This document shows, piece after piece, positions 10,148-20,666 of a DNA stretch of 64,000 nucleotides (position 1 is its first letter; each line of letters opens with the position of its first letter). The notes beneath the pieces are model-generated. The model was not told the origin of the DNA and ran no database searches. It was given only the letters and a program-made list of their open reading frames with translations. Location of the stretch: positions 1-64,000 of the forward strand of contig JAHEXZ010000023.1 of assembly GCA_023251835.1 (NCBI GenBank), in the 5' to 3' direction. The position numbers and the translations under genes were made by a program. Origin of the DNA: Bacteroidota bacterium. GTDB lineage: Bacteria > Bacteroidota > Bacteroidia > 2-12-FULL-35-15.

Positions 10148-11179
10148 TTACTCTGTATCAAACAAACTTCCTTTATGTGGGCGGGGAAGCTTGCCAAGAT
10201 GCCTGTATGCAAGCTCAGTAGCTTCTCGTCCTCTTGGTGTTCGTACTAAGTAACCTTCCTGTATTAAAAATGGTTCGTATACTTCTTCTATGGTTCCGGC
10301 TTCTTCACCCACTGCTGTAGAAATAGTGGTAATGCCAACAGGCCCTCCTTTGAATTTTTCTATCAGTGTTGACAGGATGCGAATATCCATTTCATCCAAG
10401 CCATTTTTATCAACGTTTAATGCGGATAAGCTGATGTGTGCAATTTCAATATCAATTGCACCATTGCCTTTTATTTGTGCAAAATCACGGATACGTCTCA
10501 ACAGCGCATTTGCAATACGTGGGGTACCCCTGCTCCTGCGGGCAATCTCATGCGCTGCATCATCGGTAATAGGTACATTTAATATGCCGGCTGCACGCAC
10601 AATTATTTTTTTTAGCAGAGCAGAACTATAATAGTTTAAACGGGAATTGATTCCAAAGCGGGCACGTAATGGCGATGTTAACAGACCACTTCTGGTGGTT
10701 GCCCCAATTAAAGTAAAAGGGTTTAATTTGATTTGAACACTACGTGCATTGGGGCCGCTGTCAATCATAATGTCAATTTTATAGTCCTCCATAGCAGAGT
10801 AAAGATATTCTTCTACGATAGGGCTTAAACGGTGTATTTCGTCAATAAAAAGAACATCGTACTCTTCTAAGTTAGTTAATAACCCTGCCAGATCACCTGG
10901 TTTGTCAAGTACAGGCCCTGAAGTTATTTTTATATTTACTCCCAATTCAGATGCAATAATATTTGCAAGGGTAGTTTTACCTAAGCCAGGAGGGCCATGC
11001 AACAATACATGATCCAGCGCTTCATTGCGCAATTTTGCTGCCTGAACAAATATTTTTAAATTTTCTACAACTTCCTGCTGCCCTGTAAAATCAGTAAACT
11101 CAGATGGCCTTAACACTTTTTCAAACTCTTTTTCGGCTGAGCTTAAATTTTCTGAATTGGGATCTATATTGGGATTCAT
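10148..11179 (-). CDS. ruvB: Holliday junction branch migration DNA helicase RuvB
   Basis: [81 protein letters not shown]-terminal winged helix [15 protein letters not shown]. Confidence 0.97.
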   Translation of the reverse strand: MNPNIDPNSENLSSAEKEFEKVLRPSEFTDFTGQQEVVENLKIFVQAAKLRNEALDHVLLHGPPGLGKTTLANIIASELGVNIKITSGPVLDKPGDLAGLLTNLEEYDVLFIDEIHRLSPIVEEYLYSAMEDYKIDIMIDSGPNARSVQIKLNPFTLIGATTRSGLLTSPLRARFGINSRLNYYSSALLKKIIVRAAGILNVPITDDAAHEIARRSRGTPRIANALLRRIRDFAQIKGNGAIDIEIAHISLSALNVDKNGLDEMDIRILSTLIEKFKGGPVGITTISTAVGEEAGTIEEVYEPFLIQEGYLVRTPRGREATELAYRHLGKLPRPHKGSLFDTE

Positions 11180-11279
11180 TTTAATTAAGTATTATGTATT
11201 GAGTGTACAAAGTATTAAGTGCTAATATAGTGGAATAAGTGCTATGAATATAATTCAAATTTTGGCTCTCGTATCTTCT

Positions 11280-13376
11280 CTATTTTACAATTAATTTTTT
11301 TGTAAAACGTTTCTTGTCAACAGTAAGTGTTACAAAATAAATACCTGCAGAAAGGTTGTTTTTTTTATAAACAGTATATTGATATTCGCCAACAATCAAC
11401 TCTCCCTCTTTTAATGAGATTAGTTTGCGTCCCATCATGTCATAAATGGCAAGTTCTACTTTTTGTTTATTGAGAAGATTGAAATAAATCATTGCGTTTT
11501 CCTCCGCAGGGTTAGGATATACATTAAAGTTGATACTGTTGTATACATCGTCTTCAATACCGGTTGCTTCAGTGATATTAATATCATCAATATAAATATT
11601 ATTTCCGCCATTACTTATAAAACGAAATAGGATATACAAGTTTGTTTCAGTGGCATATCCCGAGAGGTTAACACTTTGTTCTACCCATTGGCTGGCAGAA
11701 GGTGTAAATGAACTGCTTTGTACACCTGCTGTTGAAAGAGCTGCTCCTGTTATTGTTCTGCGTAATGCCCATGATAGCCCACAGTTGTTTGAAACTAATA
11801 TTTGTAGCTTGTCCGCTGAGGACGATGTTTTCTGGGCATGGGCTACTTTAAATGTTAAAGTAGGAGTGCTGGCTGCAATAGCTGTTATATCAATGGAAGG
11901 GCTTATTAACTCATCAATATATCCATCATACGAGCTGGAATTTGTTATTTTCACTGATTTGGAACCGGTTGCTGCTGCTGAAGTTGTTTGTGTCCAGGTA
12001 TTTCCTCCAGGGTCCTGGTTGCGAACCTGCCAGTCGGTATTTGGAATGGCGGTACCTTCAAAGCCCTCTGAATACATAGAAGCATTGTACATAGCTGTGG
12101 AAGAATTTACTGTTACATAGCTGGTTTTGGTGGTACTTGCCGTTTCAGTACCTCTTGTAACGGTTAAACTAACATTATACACACCCGGGGTATTGTATTG
12201 TATTACCGGTGCGGAATCAGAAGAGGATGAAGGTATCCCCCCCTGAAATGTCCAGCTCCAGGAGGTTGGATCTCCATTCCAGGAAAGATCGGAAAAAGTA
12301 AGAGAATTACCCTGGCAAGCCGTATTATTTACATCATTTGATTCAAAATCGGCTTTACACAATATGGCTGGTAAACTTACACCTGTGGTTGTGAGATTGG
12401 AGCTTGTCCATAAGCTGCTTCTCTGCCCTATAGAACTGGTTAATGCATCGCGCATACGTGTTTTTTGCCCATCAGTAAACATTGTAGGGCAATAAGAATA
12501 TTCCATAAAGTTTTGAACATTATCCAATGGGCTGCCACATGTTGCTCCGGAGAGATTACAGGTGGTCCATCCTTCTGTTGGGGGAGTATCACTTACATTG
12601 TCAGAGCCGCTGCAATCTACTCCCGGATCATTGGTGCCGCCCCAGGTATGTAACAGGTTCAGAAAATGCCCTACCTCATGTGCCAATGCATGCGAGCGGG
12701 TTGAGCTACCGGTTCCTGTACTTCCTATATAATTTGATAAAATAAGAATCCCATCTGTGGTGGATGGAAATGCTGTTCCAGGTAGATAAGCATATCCGGC
12801 AACACCTGATGAGCCTATGGTTTTTACTGTCCATATATTCAGATATTTATCTCTGGGCCATGGATTTAATTTAGAACCATCATCGGCATTATTGGTTTCA
12901 TTAGAAGCAATACGGTCAATGCCATTGGTACAATTGCCATTAGGATCTTTTTGCGCCAGGCGGAATTCAATTTCGCAATCGGCAGCAATGGATTGAAATT
13001 GACTTACTGTGCTTGCAGCATTGGCATTAAGTTTACGATAATCTTCATTTAAAATTCTTACTGCATCAATTACCTGCTCATCTGAGATATTTTCTGTGCC
13101 CCCCTGATGTATTACATGAAATACAACCGGGATAATATATACAGGAAGAAGTTCTTTTTTATTTTCAGAGTAGCCCGTTGCAAAGGACTGTTGATCATGT
13201 ATTGCCAATACTGCTTCACGTTGCAGATATTCCTGTTTCAGCTTGGGATTTGCATTCAGTATAGTATTCACTGCTTCACTGCTTCCGCAATGAAAATAAT
13301 TTTCTTGTGCGTGTGTTAACAAATTCTGAAAACAAAAGAAAAATACAGCATGAAAAAGCAGAATACATTTTTTCAT
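11280..13376 (-). CDS. Secreted M43 (pappalysin-like) zinc metalloprotease with PKD domain and T9SS sorting domain
   Basis: HEVGHFLNLLHTW zinc motif, PKD-like ADFESNDVNNTACQGNSLTFSDLSWNGDPTSWSWTFQGG, C-terminal NVYPNPAEENAMIYF...KKLIVK. Confidence 0.9.
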   Translation of the reverse strand: MKKCILLFHAVFFFCFQNLLTHAQENYFHCGSSEAVNTILNANPKLKQEYLQREAVLAIHDQQSFATGYSENKKELLPVYIIPVVFHVIHQGGTENISDEQVIDAVRILNEDYRKLNANAASTVSQFQSIAADCEIEFRLAQKDPNGNCTNGIDRIASNETNNADDGSKLNPWPRDKYLNIWTVKTIGSSGVAGYAYLPGTAFPSTTDGILILSNYIGSTGTGSSTRSHALAHEVGHFLNLLHTWGGTNDPGVDCSGSDNVSDTPPTEGWTTCNLSGATCGSPLDNVQNFMEYSYCPTMFTDGQKTRMRDALTSSIGQRSSLWTSSNLTTTGVSLPAILCKADFESNDVNNTACQGNSLTFSDLSWNGDPTSWSWTFQGGIPSSSSDSAPVIQYNTPGVYNVSLTVTRGTETASTTKTSYVTVNSSTAMYNASMYSEGFEGTAIPNTDWQVRNQDPGGNTWTQTTSAAATGSKSVKITNSSSYDGYIDELISPSIDITAIAASTPTLTFKVAHAQKTSSSADKLQILVSNNCGLSWALRRTITGAALSTAGVQSSSFTPSASQWVEQSVNLSGYATETNLYILFRFISNGGNNIYIDDINITEATGIEDDVYNSINFNVYPNPAEENAMIYFNLLNKQKVELAIYDMMGRKLISLKEGELIVGEYQYTVYKKNNLSAGIYFVTLTVDKKRFTKKLIVK

Positions 13377-13407
13377 AGGCTCGGCTATTTAAAGGGTAAA
13401 TGTTTTG

Positions 13408-14151
13408 CTAATCATAATCTTTTATTGATGAAAGCACATCTTTTATCCTGTCGGTATTATTAAGTATATCAAAATATTTTCTTGAAACTGTTGCCGGGTC
13501 TGAAAGCTGGTTGTTTACTTTATATTCAATAAAGTTTTCCAGCCGGCTGAAATCATCTTTTGATGCTTTTCTGATTTCACTTTGCATTTCCGTATCAACA
13601 ACTCCCGGAGCAATAGAAAATATTTTAAAGCTCTTATGAACCGATTTGGACGCGTGTTCTGCCCTTATTTTTTGCTCAACATCCACAACACGGCTGAACA
13701 TATCTATTCCTGATTTAGAAGCGCAATATACAGCCCAACCATCAACAGGTACTTTACCGGCACCCGAGCTGATGTTTACAATTACTTTTTCTGCATCAAC
13801 AGTATCATAACAATTGATAAAAGCATTAGTAAGCACACTTGGTGCTATTAAATTAAGTGTGTAATTTTTTATGATGACTGATGCATCTAATTTTCCGACA
13901 GGCCTTATAAAACCTAATGTTCCGGCATTATTTATAAGGTATATTTTTTTTGCATTAGCATGCAGCTCAAATTTAAATCCGGCAAGAGCTATTGAATCGG
14001 ATAAGTCAAGATAAAAATGCCTGTAGTTGGGGTGTTCGATGGAACGCTGGCGGGAAATACCAATAACTTTGTTAGAAGGGCTATCTAATAAATAGTCGGC
14101 AAATGCTTTGCCTATACCTCTGCTTGTTCCTGTTATGTAATAGTAATTCAA
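13408..14151 (-). CDS. Short-chain dehydrogenase/reductase (sepiapterin-reductase-like)
   Basis: TGTSRGIGKAFA, NNAGTLG, YCASKSGIDMFSRV. Confidence 0.88.
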   Translation of the reverse strand: MNYYYITGTSRGIGKAFADYLLDSPSNKVIGISRQRSIEHPNYRHFYLDLSDSIALAGFKFELHANAKKIYLINNAGTLGFIRPVGKLDASVIIKNYTLNLIAPSVLTNAFINCYDTVDAEKVIVNISSGAGKVPVDGWAVYCASKSGIDMFSRVVDVEQKIRAEHASKSVHKSFKIFSIAPGVVDTEMQSEIRKASKDDFSRLENFIEYKVNNQLSDPATVSRKYFDILNNTDRIKDVLSSIKDYD

Positions 14152-14278
14152 TGTATTGTTGTTTTTTGAGTAAAATAAAGTTAAACATTAGAAATAACAA
14201 AAGCAAACAGGAGGAATTTAACTTTTTATTCTTATTTATGCTTTTTAAGCCAGCATAGTAGTCAGCTGCCATGTTGCT

Positions 14279-16378
14279 TTAATGCGCAGTGGTGATAACC
14301 AATTTTCGTGTAACGAGCTTTCTGTCTGCAAAGAGGGTTATAAAGTATGTTCCGGGTGAAAGAGCATTTTTTTCAGGAATTGAATACTGGTGTTTACCCG
14401 CACTCAAAATACCATTATAAATAGTTAAAACTTCTTTTCCGGTTAAATCATAAACCTTGAGTTCTACTTTTTGTTCATCAGGAATGGTAAATAAAACAGC
14501 AGTATTTTTTTCTGCTGGATTAGGGTATATGTTTAAATCAACAGTAGTAGTATAAACAGGCTCATCAACAGAGGTAGCAGAAGTATCGCTGATGTTGATA
14601 TCATCAATAAAAATGTTATTGCCGCCATCGCTGGTGAAGCGGAACAAAATAAATAATTTGGTTTGTGAAATAAAGCTGGATAATGGAATAGCTTGTTGTT
14701 TCCATTGACTGCTGTTCGGAGTAAATGGAGTATTTTGAACACCCGCTGTTGCAAGAGTTTCTCCTGAAATAGTTTTGCGTAATACCCATGTTAAGCCACA
14801 GTTGGTTGAAACATATATTTGTAATTTATCTGCTGAAGCAGAAGTTCTTTGAGCATAAGCAACTTTGAATGTTAATGTGGGAGCATTACCTGCTATGGCA
14901 GCAACATTGATTGACGGGCTTATCAACTCATCTATAGTGGCGGCTGCATCAGCAGTATTAGTTATCATTACAGACTTGCTGCCCGATGCTGCTGCAATAT
15001 TTGTTTGCTTCCATGTATTTCCGCCTGGTAATGGGTTGCGGACTTTCCAGTCACTATTGGGTATTGTTATTCCTTCAAATCCTTCTGAATATAAAGGCCC
15101 TGAATAAACTGCTGACGAAGGATTAACAGTTATATAAGCTGTTTTAGCAGCACTTACCGAACCGGTTCCATTTGATATGGTTAATCCAACATCATATACA
15201 CCAGGTGTATTATATAGTATAGTAGGTGCAGAGTCAGTTGATGTTGCAGGAGTTCCACCAGGGAAGTTCCAATTCCAGGTAGTAGCTTTTCCATTCCATG
15301 ACAGGTCTGTAAAAGTTAAGCTATTGCCCTGGCAAACAGTATTTGCTGTGTTGCTGGATTTAAAATCGGCCTGACATAATACATCAGGCATATTTACACC
15401 AGTTACAAGCAGGTTAGAGGGAGACCATAAGTTGTTTCGGCCTGCCGTGTTATCATCAAGAGCATCGCGCATGCGTTGTCCCTGGTCATGTGTAAACATT
15501 TTATTACAATAGGAATAATCCATGTAATTCTGAAAGTTTTCGTTAACACCAGGGTTACAAATTTGATAAGAAGAAGGATTGTTAATATTAGGGCAATCAA
15601 GATAACCTTGTGTTACAGGGGTATCATTTACGTAATCATCACTATTGCAATCGGTAGCAGCATTGCTAAATCCAAATACATGCAATAGGTTGAGCCAGTG
15701 GCCCACTTCATGGGTTAACACTCGCGAATGATAAACTGAGCTTGTGCCAATTGAGCCCAGATAAGAATGTAAAACAACAATTGCATCCCAGGGATCACCA
15801 TAGCCCAACCAGCCTGGCAGGTATGTATAACCAGCTGCTGAGAAACCATCGCTAAATATAATATCTCTTACTACATAAACATTAAGATATTTTGTAGGAT
15901 CCCATGTATAAGAATAAAGTGTTGGTGAAGTATCATCCCAGTCGGTATCAGGGTCATAATAATGAATAATACCATTAGTACAGTTACCATTTGGAGCAAC
16001 TTGAGCGAGTTCAAAATGAATGCCTGTGGAATCTGCAATTGATTTAAAAGAAGTGATAATACTTGTTGTATCTGCATTATTTTTTGCAAAATCACGATTT
16101 AAGATGTTTACAGCATCTATTACCTGGTTATCCTGAATATTCTCGCCTCCATTAAGGTGTAAGATATGAAATACAACAGGGATAGTATAAGTCCCGGACA
16201 TAGATTTTTTCACCGGTAAACTTTTCTTTAGCTGTTCGCGCTGCTCAAACTTAGTTTTTAGTTCAGGATGCTTACGCAGGATTTTATTTGTTACCTGGTC
16301 GGTTCCACAATGTAAGTTATTCTGGGAATAGACATTTATTGCAGATAGGAGTAAAACAAAAAGAGTAATTTCTTTCAT
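14279..16378 (-). CDS. Second M43 zinc metalloprotease with PKD and T9SS sorting domain, paralogue of 11280-13376
   Basis: HEVGHWLNLLHVF; near-parallel architecture and sequence to the neighbouring paralogue; C-terminal NIYPNPAEKNTAVLF...RKLVIT. Start trimmed to MKEITLF. Confidence 0.9.
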   Translation of the reverse strand: MKEITLFVLLLSAINVYSQNNLHCGTDQVTNKILRKHPELKTKFEQREQLKKSLPVKKSMSGTYTIPVVFHILHLNGGENIQDNQVIDAVNILNRDFAKNNADTTSIITSFKSIADSTGIHFELAQVAPNGNCTNGIIHYYDPDTDWDDTSPTLYSYTWDPTKYLNVYVVRDIIFSDGFSAAGYTYLPGWLGYGDPWDAIVVLHSYLGSIGTSSVYHSRVLTHEVGHWLNLLHVFGFSNAATDCNSDDYVNDTPVTQGYLDCPNINNPSSYQICNPGVNENFQNYMDYSYCNKMFTHDQGQRMRDALDDNTAGRNNLWSPSNLLVTGVNMPDVLCQADFKSSNTANTVCQGNSLTFTDLSWNGKATTWNWNFPGGTPATSTDSAPTILYNTPGVYDVGLTISNGTGSVSAAKTAYITVNPSSAVYSGPLYSEGFEGITIPNSDWKVRNPLPGGNTWKQTNIAAASGSKSVMITNTADAAATIDELISPSINVAAIAGNAPTLTFKVAYAQRTSASADKLQIYVSTNCGLTWVLRKTISGETLATAGVQNTPFTPNSSQWKQQAIPLSSFISQTKLFILFRFTSDGGNNIFIDDINISDTSATSVDEPVYTTTVDLNIYPNPAEKNTAVLFTIPDEQKVELKVYDLTGKEVLTIYNGILSAGKHQYSIPEKNALSPGTYFITLFADRKLVTRKLVITTAH

Positions 16379-16516
16379 AGGAAAAGTATTTTGTATTAAA
16401 CAATCCAAAAGTGCCAGTTTCTACGGCCTAAAGTAAACAATTTTGAATAAAAAAGCAAAAAAGATATGAATTTTTTGCTTTTTTATTTGTTTTATATCTG
16501 CTTAAGCAAGGTAGAA

Positions 16517-17674
16517 CTACCCTAAAGCCTGTTTCAAATCCTGGATTAAATCATCAATATCTTCAATACCTACGCTTAATCGTAGTAGTGATTCAACCAC
16601 ACCAGCCTTATCACGCTCTTCCTTAGGGATAGAAGCATGTGTCATAGTTGCCGGATGATTGATGAGGGATTCTACACCCCCTAAAGATTCTGCCAGTGAA
16701 AATACTTTTGTTCGCGAAGCAATTTCAAATGCTTCTTCCTGTTTGTTTCCTTTTAGAGAGAAAGAAATCATACCACCAAAGTCACGCATTTGTTTTTTTG
16801 CTATTTTATGGTTTGGGCTGTCCGGGAAACCAGGCCAGTAAATTTTATCTATTTTGGGATGAATTTTCAGGAACTCTGCAACTTTGCGTCCATTATAGCA
16901 GTGGCGTTCCATACGGATATGCAATGTTTTAATACCTCTTAATACAAGAAAGCTATCTTGTGGACCTGGAGTAGCTCCACAGCTATTATGGATAAACGCT
17001 AATTGCTGGTATAATGCATCATCATTTAAACACAATGCACCCATCACCACATCGCTATGCCCACCCAGATATTTAGTAACCGAGTGCATTACAATATCGG
17101 CTCCAAGTGCCAGTGGATTCTGTAAAAAGGGAGAGGCAAACGTATTGTCCACAGCACAAATAATATTATGAGCTTTTGCAATTAAAGCGCATGCTTCAAT
17201 ATCAATAATCTGCATGGTTGGATTTGTTGGGGTTTCCAGCCATATCATTTTTGTATTTGCATTGATATATTTATAGATGTTATTAGCATCTTTCATATCA
17301 ATAAAATGAAATTTAATGCCAAAATTTGCAAATATTTTAGTATACATACGGTATGTACCTCCATACAAATCATCGCCAGTAATTACTTCATCACCCGGCC
17401 GGAGCAGTTTTGCAACTGCATCAATAGCCCCCATACCACTGGAAAAACATAAACCATATTTAGCCCCTTCCAGCTCAGCCAGGCATTTTTCAAGTGCAGT
17501 ACGTGTAGGGTTCTTGCCACGTGCATAAGCGTAACCCTTATGAACTCCCGGGCTTGCCTGAGTATAGGTGGATGTTTGATAAATAGGAGTCATAATGGCT
17601 CCTGTTGTTGGATCAGGTTCCTGGCCTGCATGTATTGCTTTGGTACCAAAGCCTAAGGTTTTTGTGTCTGTCAT
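16517..17674 (-). CDS. Cystathionine gamma-synthase / beta-lyase family PLP enzyme
   Basis: TKAIHAGQEPDPTTGAIMTPIYQTSTYTQ, FSSGMGAIDAV, PLP-lysine SVTKYLGGHSDVVMGA, SLGGVESLINHPATMTH. Synthase versus lyase not resolved. Confidence 0.92.
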   Translation of the reverse strand: MTDTKTLGFGTKAIHAGQEPDPTTGAIMTPIYQTSTYTQASPGVHKGYAYARGKNPTRTALEKCLAELEGAKYGLCFSSGMGAIDAVAKLLRPGDEVITGDDLYGGTYRMYTKIFANFGIKFHFIDMKDANNIYKYINANTKMIWLETPTNPTMQIIDIEACALIAKAHNIICAVDNTFASPFLQNPLALGADIVMHSVTKYLGGHSDVVMGALCLNDDALYQQLAFIHNSCGATPGPQDSFLVLRGIKTLHIRMERHCYNGRKVAEFLKIHPKIDKIYWPGFPDSPNHKIAKKQMRDFGGMISFSLKGNKQEEAFEIASRTKVFSLAESLGGVESLINHPATMTHASIPKEERDKAGVVESLLRLSVGIEDIDDLIQDLKQALG

Positions 17675-17677
17675 GGT

Positions 17678-18319
17678 TTATTCAATTATTATTTTATCTC
17701 CTAAAAATTGGGGTTCCACTCTAAAAAGTATATCCAGAAAAACTTTGTCTCTTGCAAATAGCTCTCTTACCTTTGTTTTAAAACCTTTAAATGTTTCCAC
17801 ATCTTTGGCATTATAACCAAAAGCACTGATGCCGTTTCTTCTCGCAATATAAACCGCTCTTTCATTATGAAATTTTTGGGAAATCACTAAAAATGATGTT
17901 TGTCCAAAGATTTCTTTGGCTCTTATAACAGAATCAAAAGTTCTGAAACCGGCATAATCTAAAAATATCCTGTTGCCAGGAATTCCTCTTTTCAGCAGTT
18001 CATTTTTCATATCCATTGGCTCATTATAATTTTCCTTACTATTATCTCCACTAATGATAATAAACTTTATTTTTCCTTTTTCAAATAATTCAATAGCGGC
18101 ATCAATACGGTTAAAAAAGAAGTCATTGTTGTTTCCATTTTTTAAATATTTACTGGTACCAAGCAGTAAGCCGACTTTATTGGTATCTATCTTGTTGATA
18201 TCATCAGTTATATAGTCTTTACTATTCTTAATAATTGTATCGTTTGCCCAAAAAGTGATTATGTAAATGATCGTGGTTAGAACAAGCAGCGCTATTATAA
18301 CTTTTTTGTAGCGTTTCAT
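17678..18319 (-). CDS. SanA/YdcF-like DUF218 membrane protein
   Basis: N-terminal TM then GLLLGTSKYLKNGNNNDFFFNRIDAAIELFEKGKIKFIIISGDN, LDYAGFRTFDSVIRAKEIFG. Start trimmed from 18421 to MKRYKK to avoid overlap with bshB1. Confidence 0.85.
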   Translation of the reverse strand: MKRYKKVIIALLVLTTIIYIITFWANDTIIKNSKDYITDDINKIDTNKVGLLLGTSKYLKNGNNNDFFFNRIDAAIELFEKGKIKFIIISGDNSKENYNEPMDMKNELLKRGIPGNRIFLDYAGFRTFDSVIRAKEIFGQTSFLVISQKFHNERAVYIARRNGISAFGYNAKDVETFKGFKTKVRELFARDKVFLDILFRVEPQFLGDKIIIE

Positions 18320-18335
18320 AAATAGCTTTCTGAAT

Positions 18336-19052
18336 TCAAATAATATCGAAAATGTTTTTGATTCCAATAGTTCTTTCCGTGGTAAATCCTTCTGCAAATT
18401 CAAATCCTGCATCACGGCCAAATACTCTCATTTTACCTTCAACAAAATCAAGAAAATTTTTTGTTGAAATAGGGGATTCGGGCTCTTTTGAATTCGGGTC
18501 ATAAAATTGCGATTTAAATGCCCGTATAGCTTCCATCTTTTTCTCAAAATAATCGGTGACATCTACTACAAAATCGGGTTTTAACATCTTGTCCTGTATA
18601 TAATGGTAAACAGCTTTAGGACGCCATTGTTTTTGTTGAATGCCATTGTGGTGAGTTTCAATACGAACAAGGCCACTATAAAAACAAGCTTCAGAAACTA
18701 AAGCTGCAGAGCGTCCATGGTCAGGATGGCGGTCAGAAGGAGCATTACATAATACTATTTCGGGTTGGTATGCTCTTATTTTTTTAATGATTTCTAATTG
18801 ATGAGCAGCATCATTCTTAAAAAATCCATCTGCCATCTTCAGGTTATCACGTATACTGACACCCAATGTTTTGGCAGCATTAGTGGCTTCCTGTAAACGT
18901 AATTCCGCACTGCCACGTGTTCCTAATTCTCCACAAGTTAAATCCAGAATGCCACATTTTTTTCCTAAAGCAATATGCTTCAATAAAGTACCGGCACAGG
19001 AAAGCTCAACATCATCAGGGTGCACACCTATGGCAAGTATATCTAATTTCAT
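18336..19052 (-). CDS. bshB1: Bacillithiol biosynthesis deacetylase BshB1 (LmbE-like)
   Basis: LDILAIGVHPDDVELSCAGTL, DLTCGELGTRGSAELRLQEA, APSDRHPDHGRSA. Confidence 0.92.
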   Translation of the reverse strand: MKLDILAIGVHPDDVELSCAGTLLKHIALGKKCGILDLTCGELGTRGSAELRLQEATNAAKTLGVSIRDNLKMADGFFKNDAAHQLEIIKKIRAYQPEIVLCNAPSDRHPDHGRSAALVSEACFYSGLVRIETHHNGIQQKQWRPKAVYHYIQDKMLKPDFVVDVTDYFEKKMEAIRAFKSQFYDPNSKEPESPISTKNFLDFVEGKMRVFGRDAGFEFAEGFTTERTIGIKNIFDII

Positions 19053-19226
19053 CTGCGAATTACGAATTTTAACGAATAACTAAATGTAAAAAACTTTACT
19101 TTCATGTCAGATTCTAAAATTACGGGCAAATGTACAAAAAAGTATAGCCTGTAAATACGTGTCAAAATTTAAAGTCAGGGATCGGCAGTTGTATCAAATA
19201 GAGCTTTACCTTTGCAAATCCAAAAT

Positions 19227-19883
19227 ATGTTATTTCAACAAATAAAATATCTTATTGTAAAGGAGATTAAGCTCGAATTGCGTAATAAATATGCATTAGG
19301 AGGTATCCTGATTTATGTTGTTTCTACAGTATTTGTAAGTTACCTTTCCTTCAAACAGATTATAAATCCTGCCACCTGGAATGCTTTGTTCTGGATAATC
19401 CTGTTATTTGCATCTATAAATGCGGTTGCTAAAAGCTTTATCAATGAATCTGGCGGAAAAATGCTTTATCTATACACGCTGACAGGCCCTCAGGCAGTTA
19501 TTCTTGCAAAAATTATTTATAATTCTTTATTGCTTATTGTATTATCTGGTTTGTGTTTATGTGCCTACACTTTGTTTATTGGTAATCTTATCGGGGATTT
19601 GCCCTTATTTTTGATTGTGCTTTTAATGGGAAGCATGGGCTTTTCTTCATTGTTAACAATGGTGTCGGCAATTGCTTCTAAAACAAGTAATAACTTTACA
19701 TTGATGGCAATTCTGAGTCTGCCAATAATGTTACCATTGCTTATGGTGTTGATAAAGGTTTCTAAAAACGCAATTGATGGATTGGAGCTTTGGGACTGGA
19801 ATTCACTACTTATATTAGCATTTTTAAACGTGATAGTTATCAGTTTATCTTATCTATTATTTCGTTACCTTTGGAGGGATTAA
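19227..19883 (+). CDS. ccmB: Cytochrome c maturation protein CcmB (heme exporter)
   Basis: Multi-TM ABC permease; next to ccmC/E/F. Start trimmed from 19212 because the TACCTTTG -7-like box at 19207-19214 overlaps that start. Confidence 0.88.
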   Translation: MLFQQIKYLIVKEIKLELRNKYALGGILIYVVSTVFVSYLSFKQIINPATWNALFWIILLFASINAVAKSFINESGGKMLYLYTLTGPQAVILAKIIYNSLLLIVLSGLCLCAYTLFIGNLIGDLPLFLIVLLMGSMGFSSLLTMVSAIASKTSNNFTLMAILSLPIMLPLLMVLIKVSKNAIDGLELWDWNSLLILAFLNVIVISLSYLLFRYLWRD

Positions 19884-19895
19884 AAAAAGGCTGCG

Positions 19896-20005
19896 CCTCC
19901 CGGCCTCCCCTTCAGGGAGGGGGAAGAATGAGTATATACAATGATTTTTAATAATAAAAATAAAACGGGTAGTGTGGACTCCTCCCTGAAGGGGAGGCCG
20001 GGAGG
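19896..20005. repeat. Perfect 25-bp inverted repeat (CCTCCCGGCCTCCCCTTCAGGGAGG) flanking and entering the start of ccmC
   Basis: Left arm 19896-19920, right arm 19981-20005, 60-nt loop holding the only in-frame ATG (19941). Confidence 0.9.
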
Positions 20006-20666
20006 GGCAATTTGGTGGAAGCTCATTGCTGTTGTATTTGTTCTTTATACAGTTATTGCTGGTTTTTTAGTTTCGGTTCCTGCTCAACCTATACTTCACG
20101 AAAGCATCCGTAATCTTTATTTTCATGTGCCGATGTGGTTTTCCATGATGGTTATTCTTTTTATATCTCTGTGGCACAGCATTAAATACCTGAGTAAATC
20201 AACTATAGAAAGTGATATTATTGCAACACAGGCAGCGCATACAGGGATGCTGTTAGGGGCTTTGGGGTTGGCAACAGGTTCTTTCTGGGCACGCTATACC
20301 TGGGGAGCATGGTGGGTAGCTGACACCAAGCTGAATGGAGCTGCAATAACTATGTTGATTTACTTAGCCTATTTTATTTTACGAGGTTCAATTGACGAAG
20401 AGCAGAAACGCGCCCGTATTGCGGCTGTTTATAATATATTCGCATACGTTATGTTAATTGTATTTTTAATGATTTTACCTCGTATGAGTGATTCACTACA
20501 TCCTGGTAATGGTGGGAACCCCGGTTTTAATAAATATGATTTGGATAAAAATATGCGTTTGGTATTTTATCCTGCTGTGATTGGCTGGATATTACTGTCT
20601 GTTTGGATACTTACACTTAGAATCCGGTTACAAAAATTAAAAAGAAAATTAATGTTCAATGAATAA
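19941..20666 (+). CDS. ccmC: Cytochrome c maturation protein CcmC
   Basis: SIRNLYFHVPMWFSMMVI, WARYTWGAWWVADTKLNGAAITMLIYLAYFILRG. N-terminal about 24 residues overlap the 25-bp repeat. Confidence 0.9.
   Translation: MIFNNKNKTGSVDSSLKGRPGGAIWWKLIAVVFVLYTVIAGFLVSVPAQPILHESIRNLYFHVPMWFSMMVILFISLWHSIKYLSKSTIESDIIATQAAHTGMLLGALGLATGSFWARYTWGAWWVADTKLNGAAITMLIYLAYFILRGSIDEEQKRARIAAVYNIFAYVMLIVFLMILPRMSDSLHPGNGGNPGFNKYDLDKNMRLVFYPAVIGWILLSVWILTLRIRLQKLKRKLMFNE

Noticed and set aside
11650-12120. 156-aa plus-strand ORF opposite the M43 protease
   Set aside because: Antisense to a clearly coding gene; a similar shadow occurs opposite the paralogue (14865..15107), as expected from shared sequence.
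19212-19226. ccmB start at 19212
   Set aside because: Overlaps the TACCTTTG promoter-like box; ATG 19227 is more plausible.
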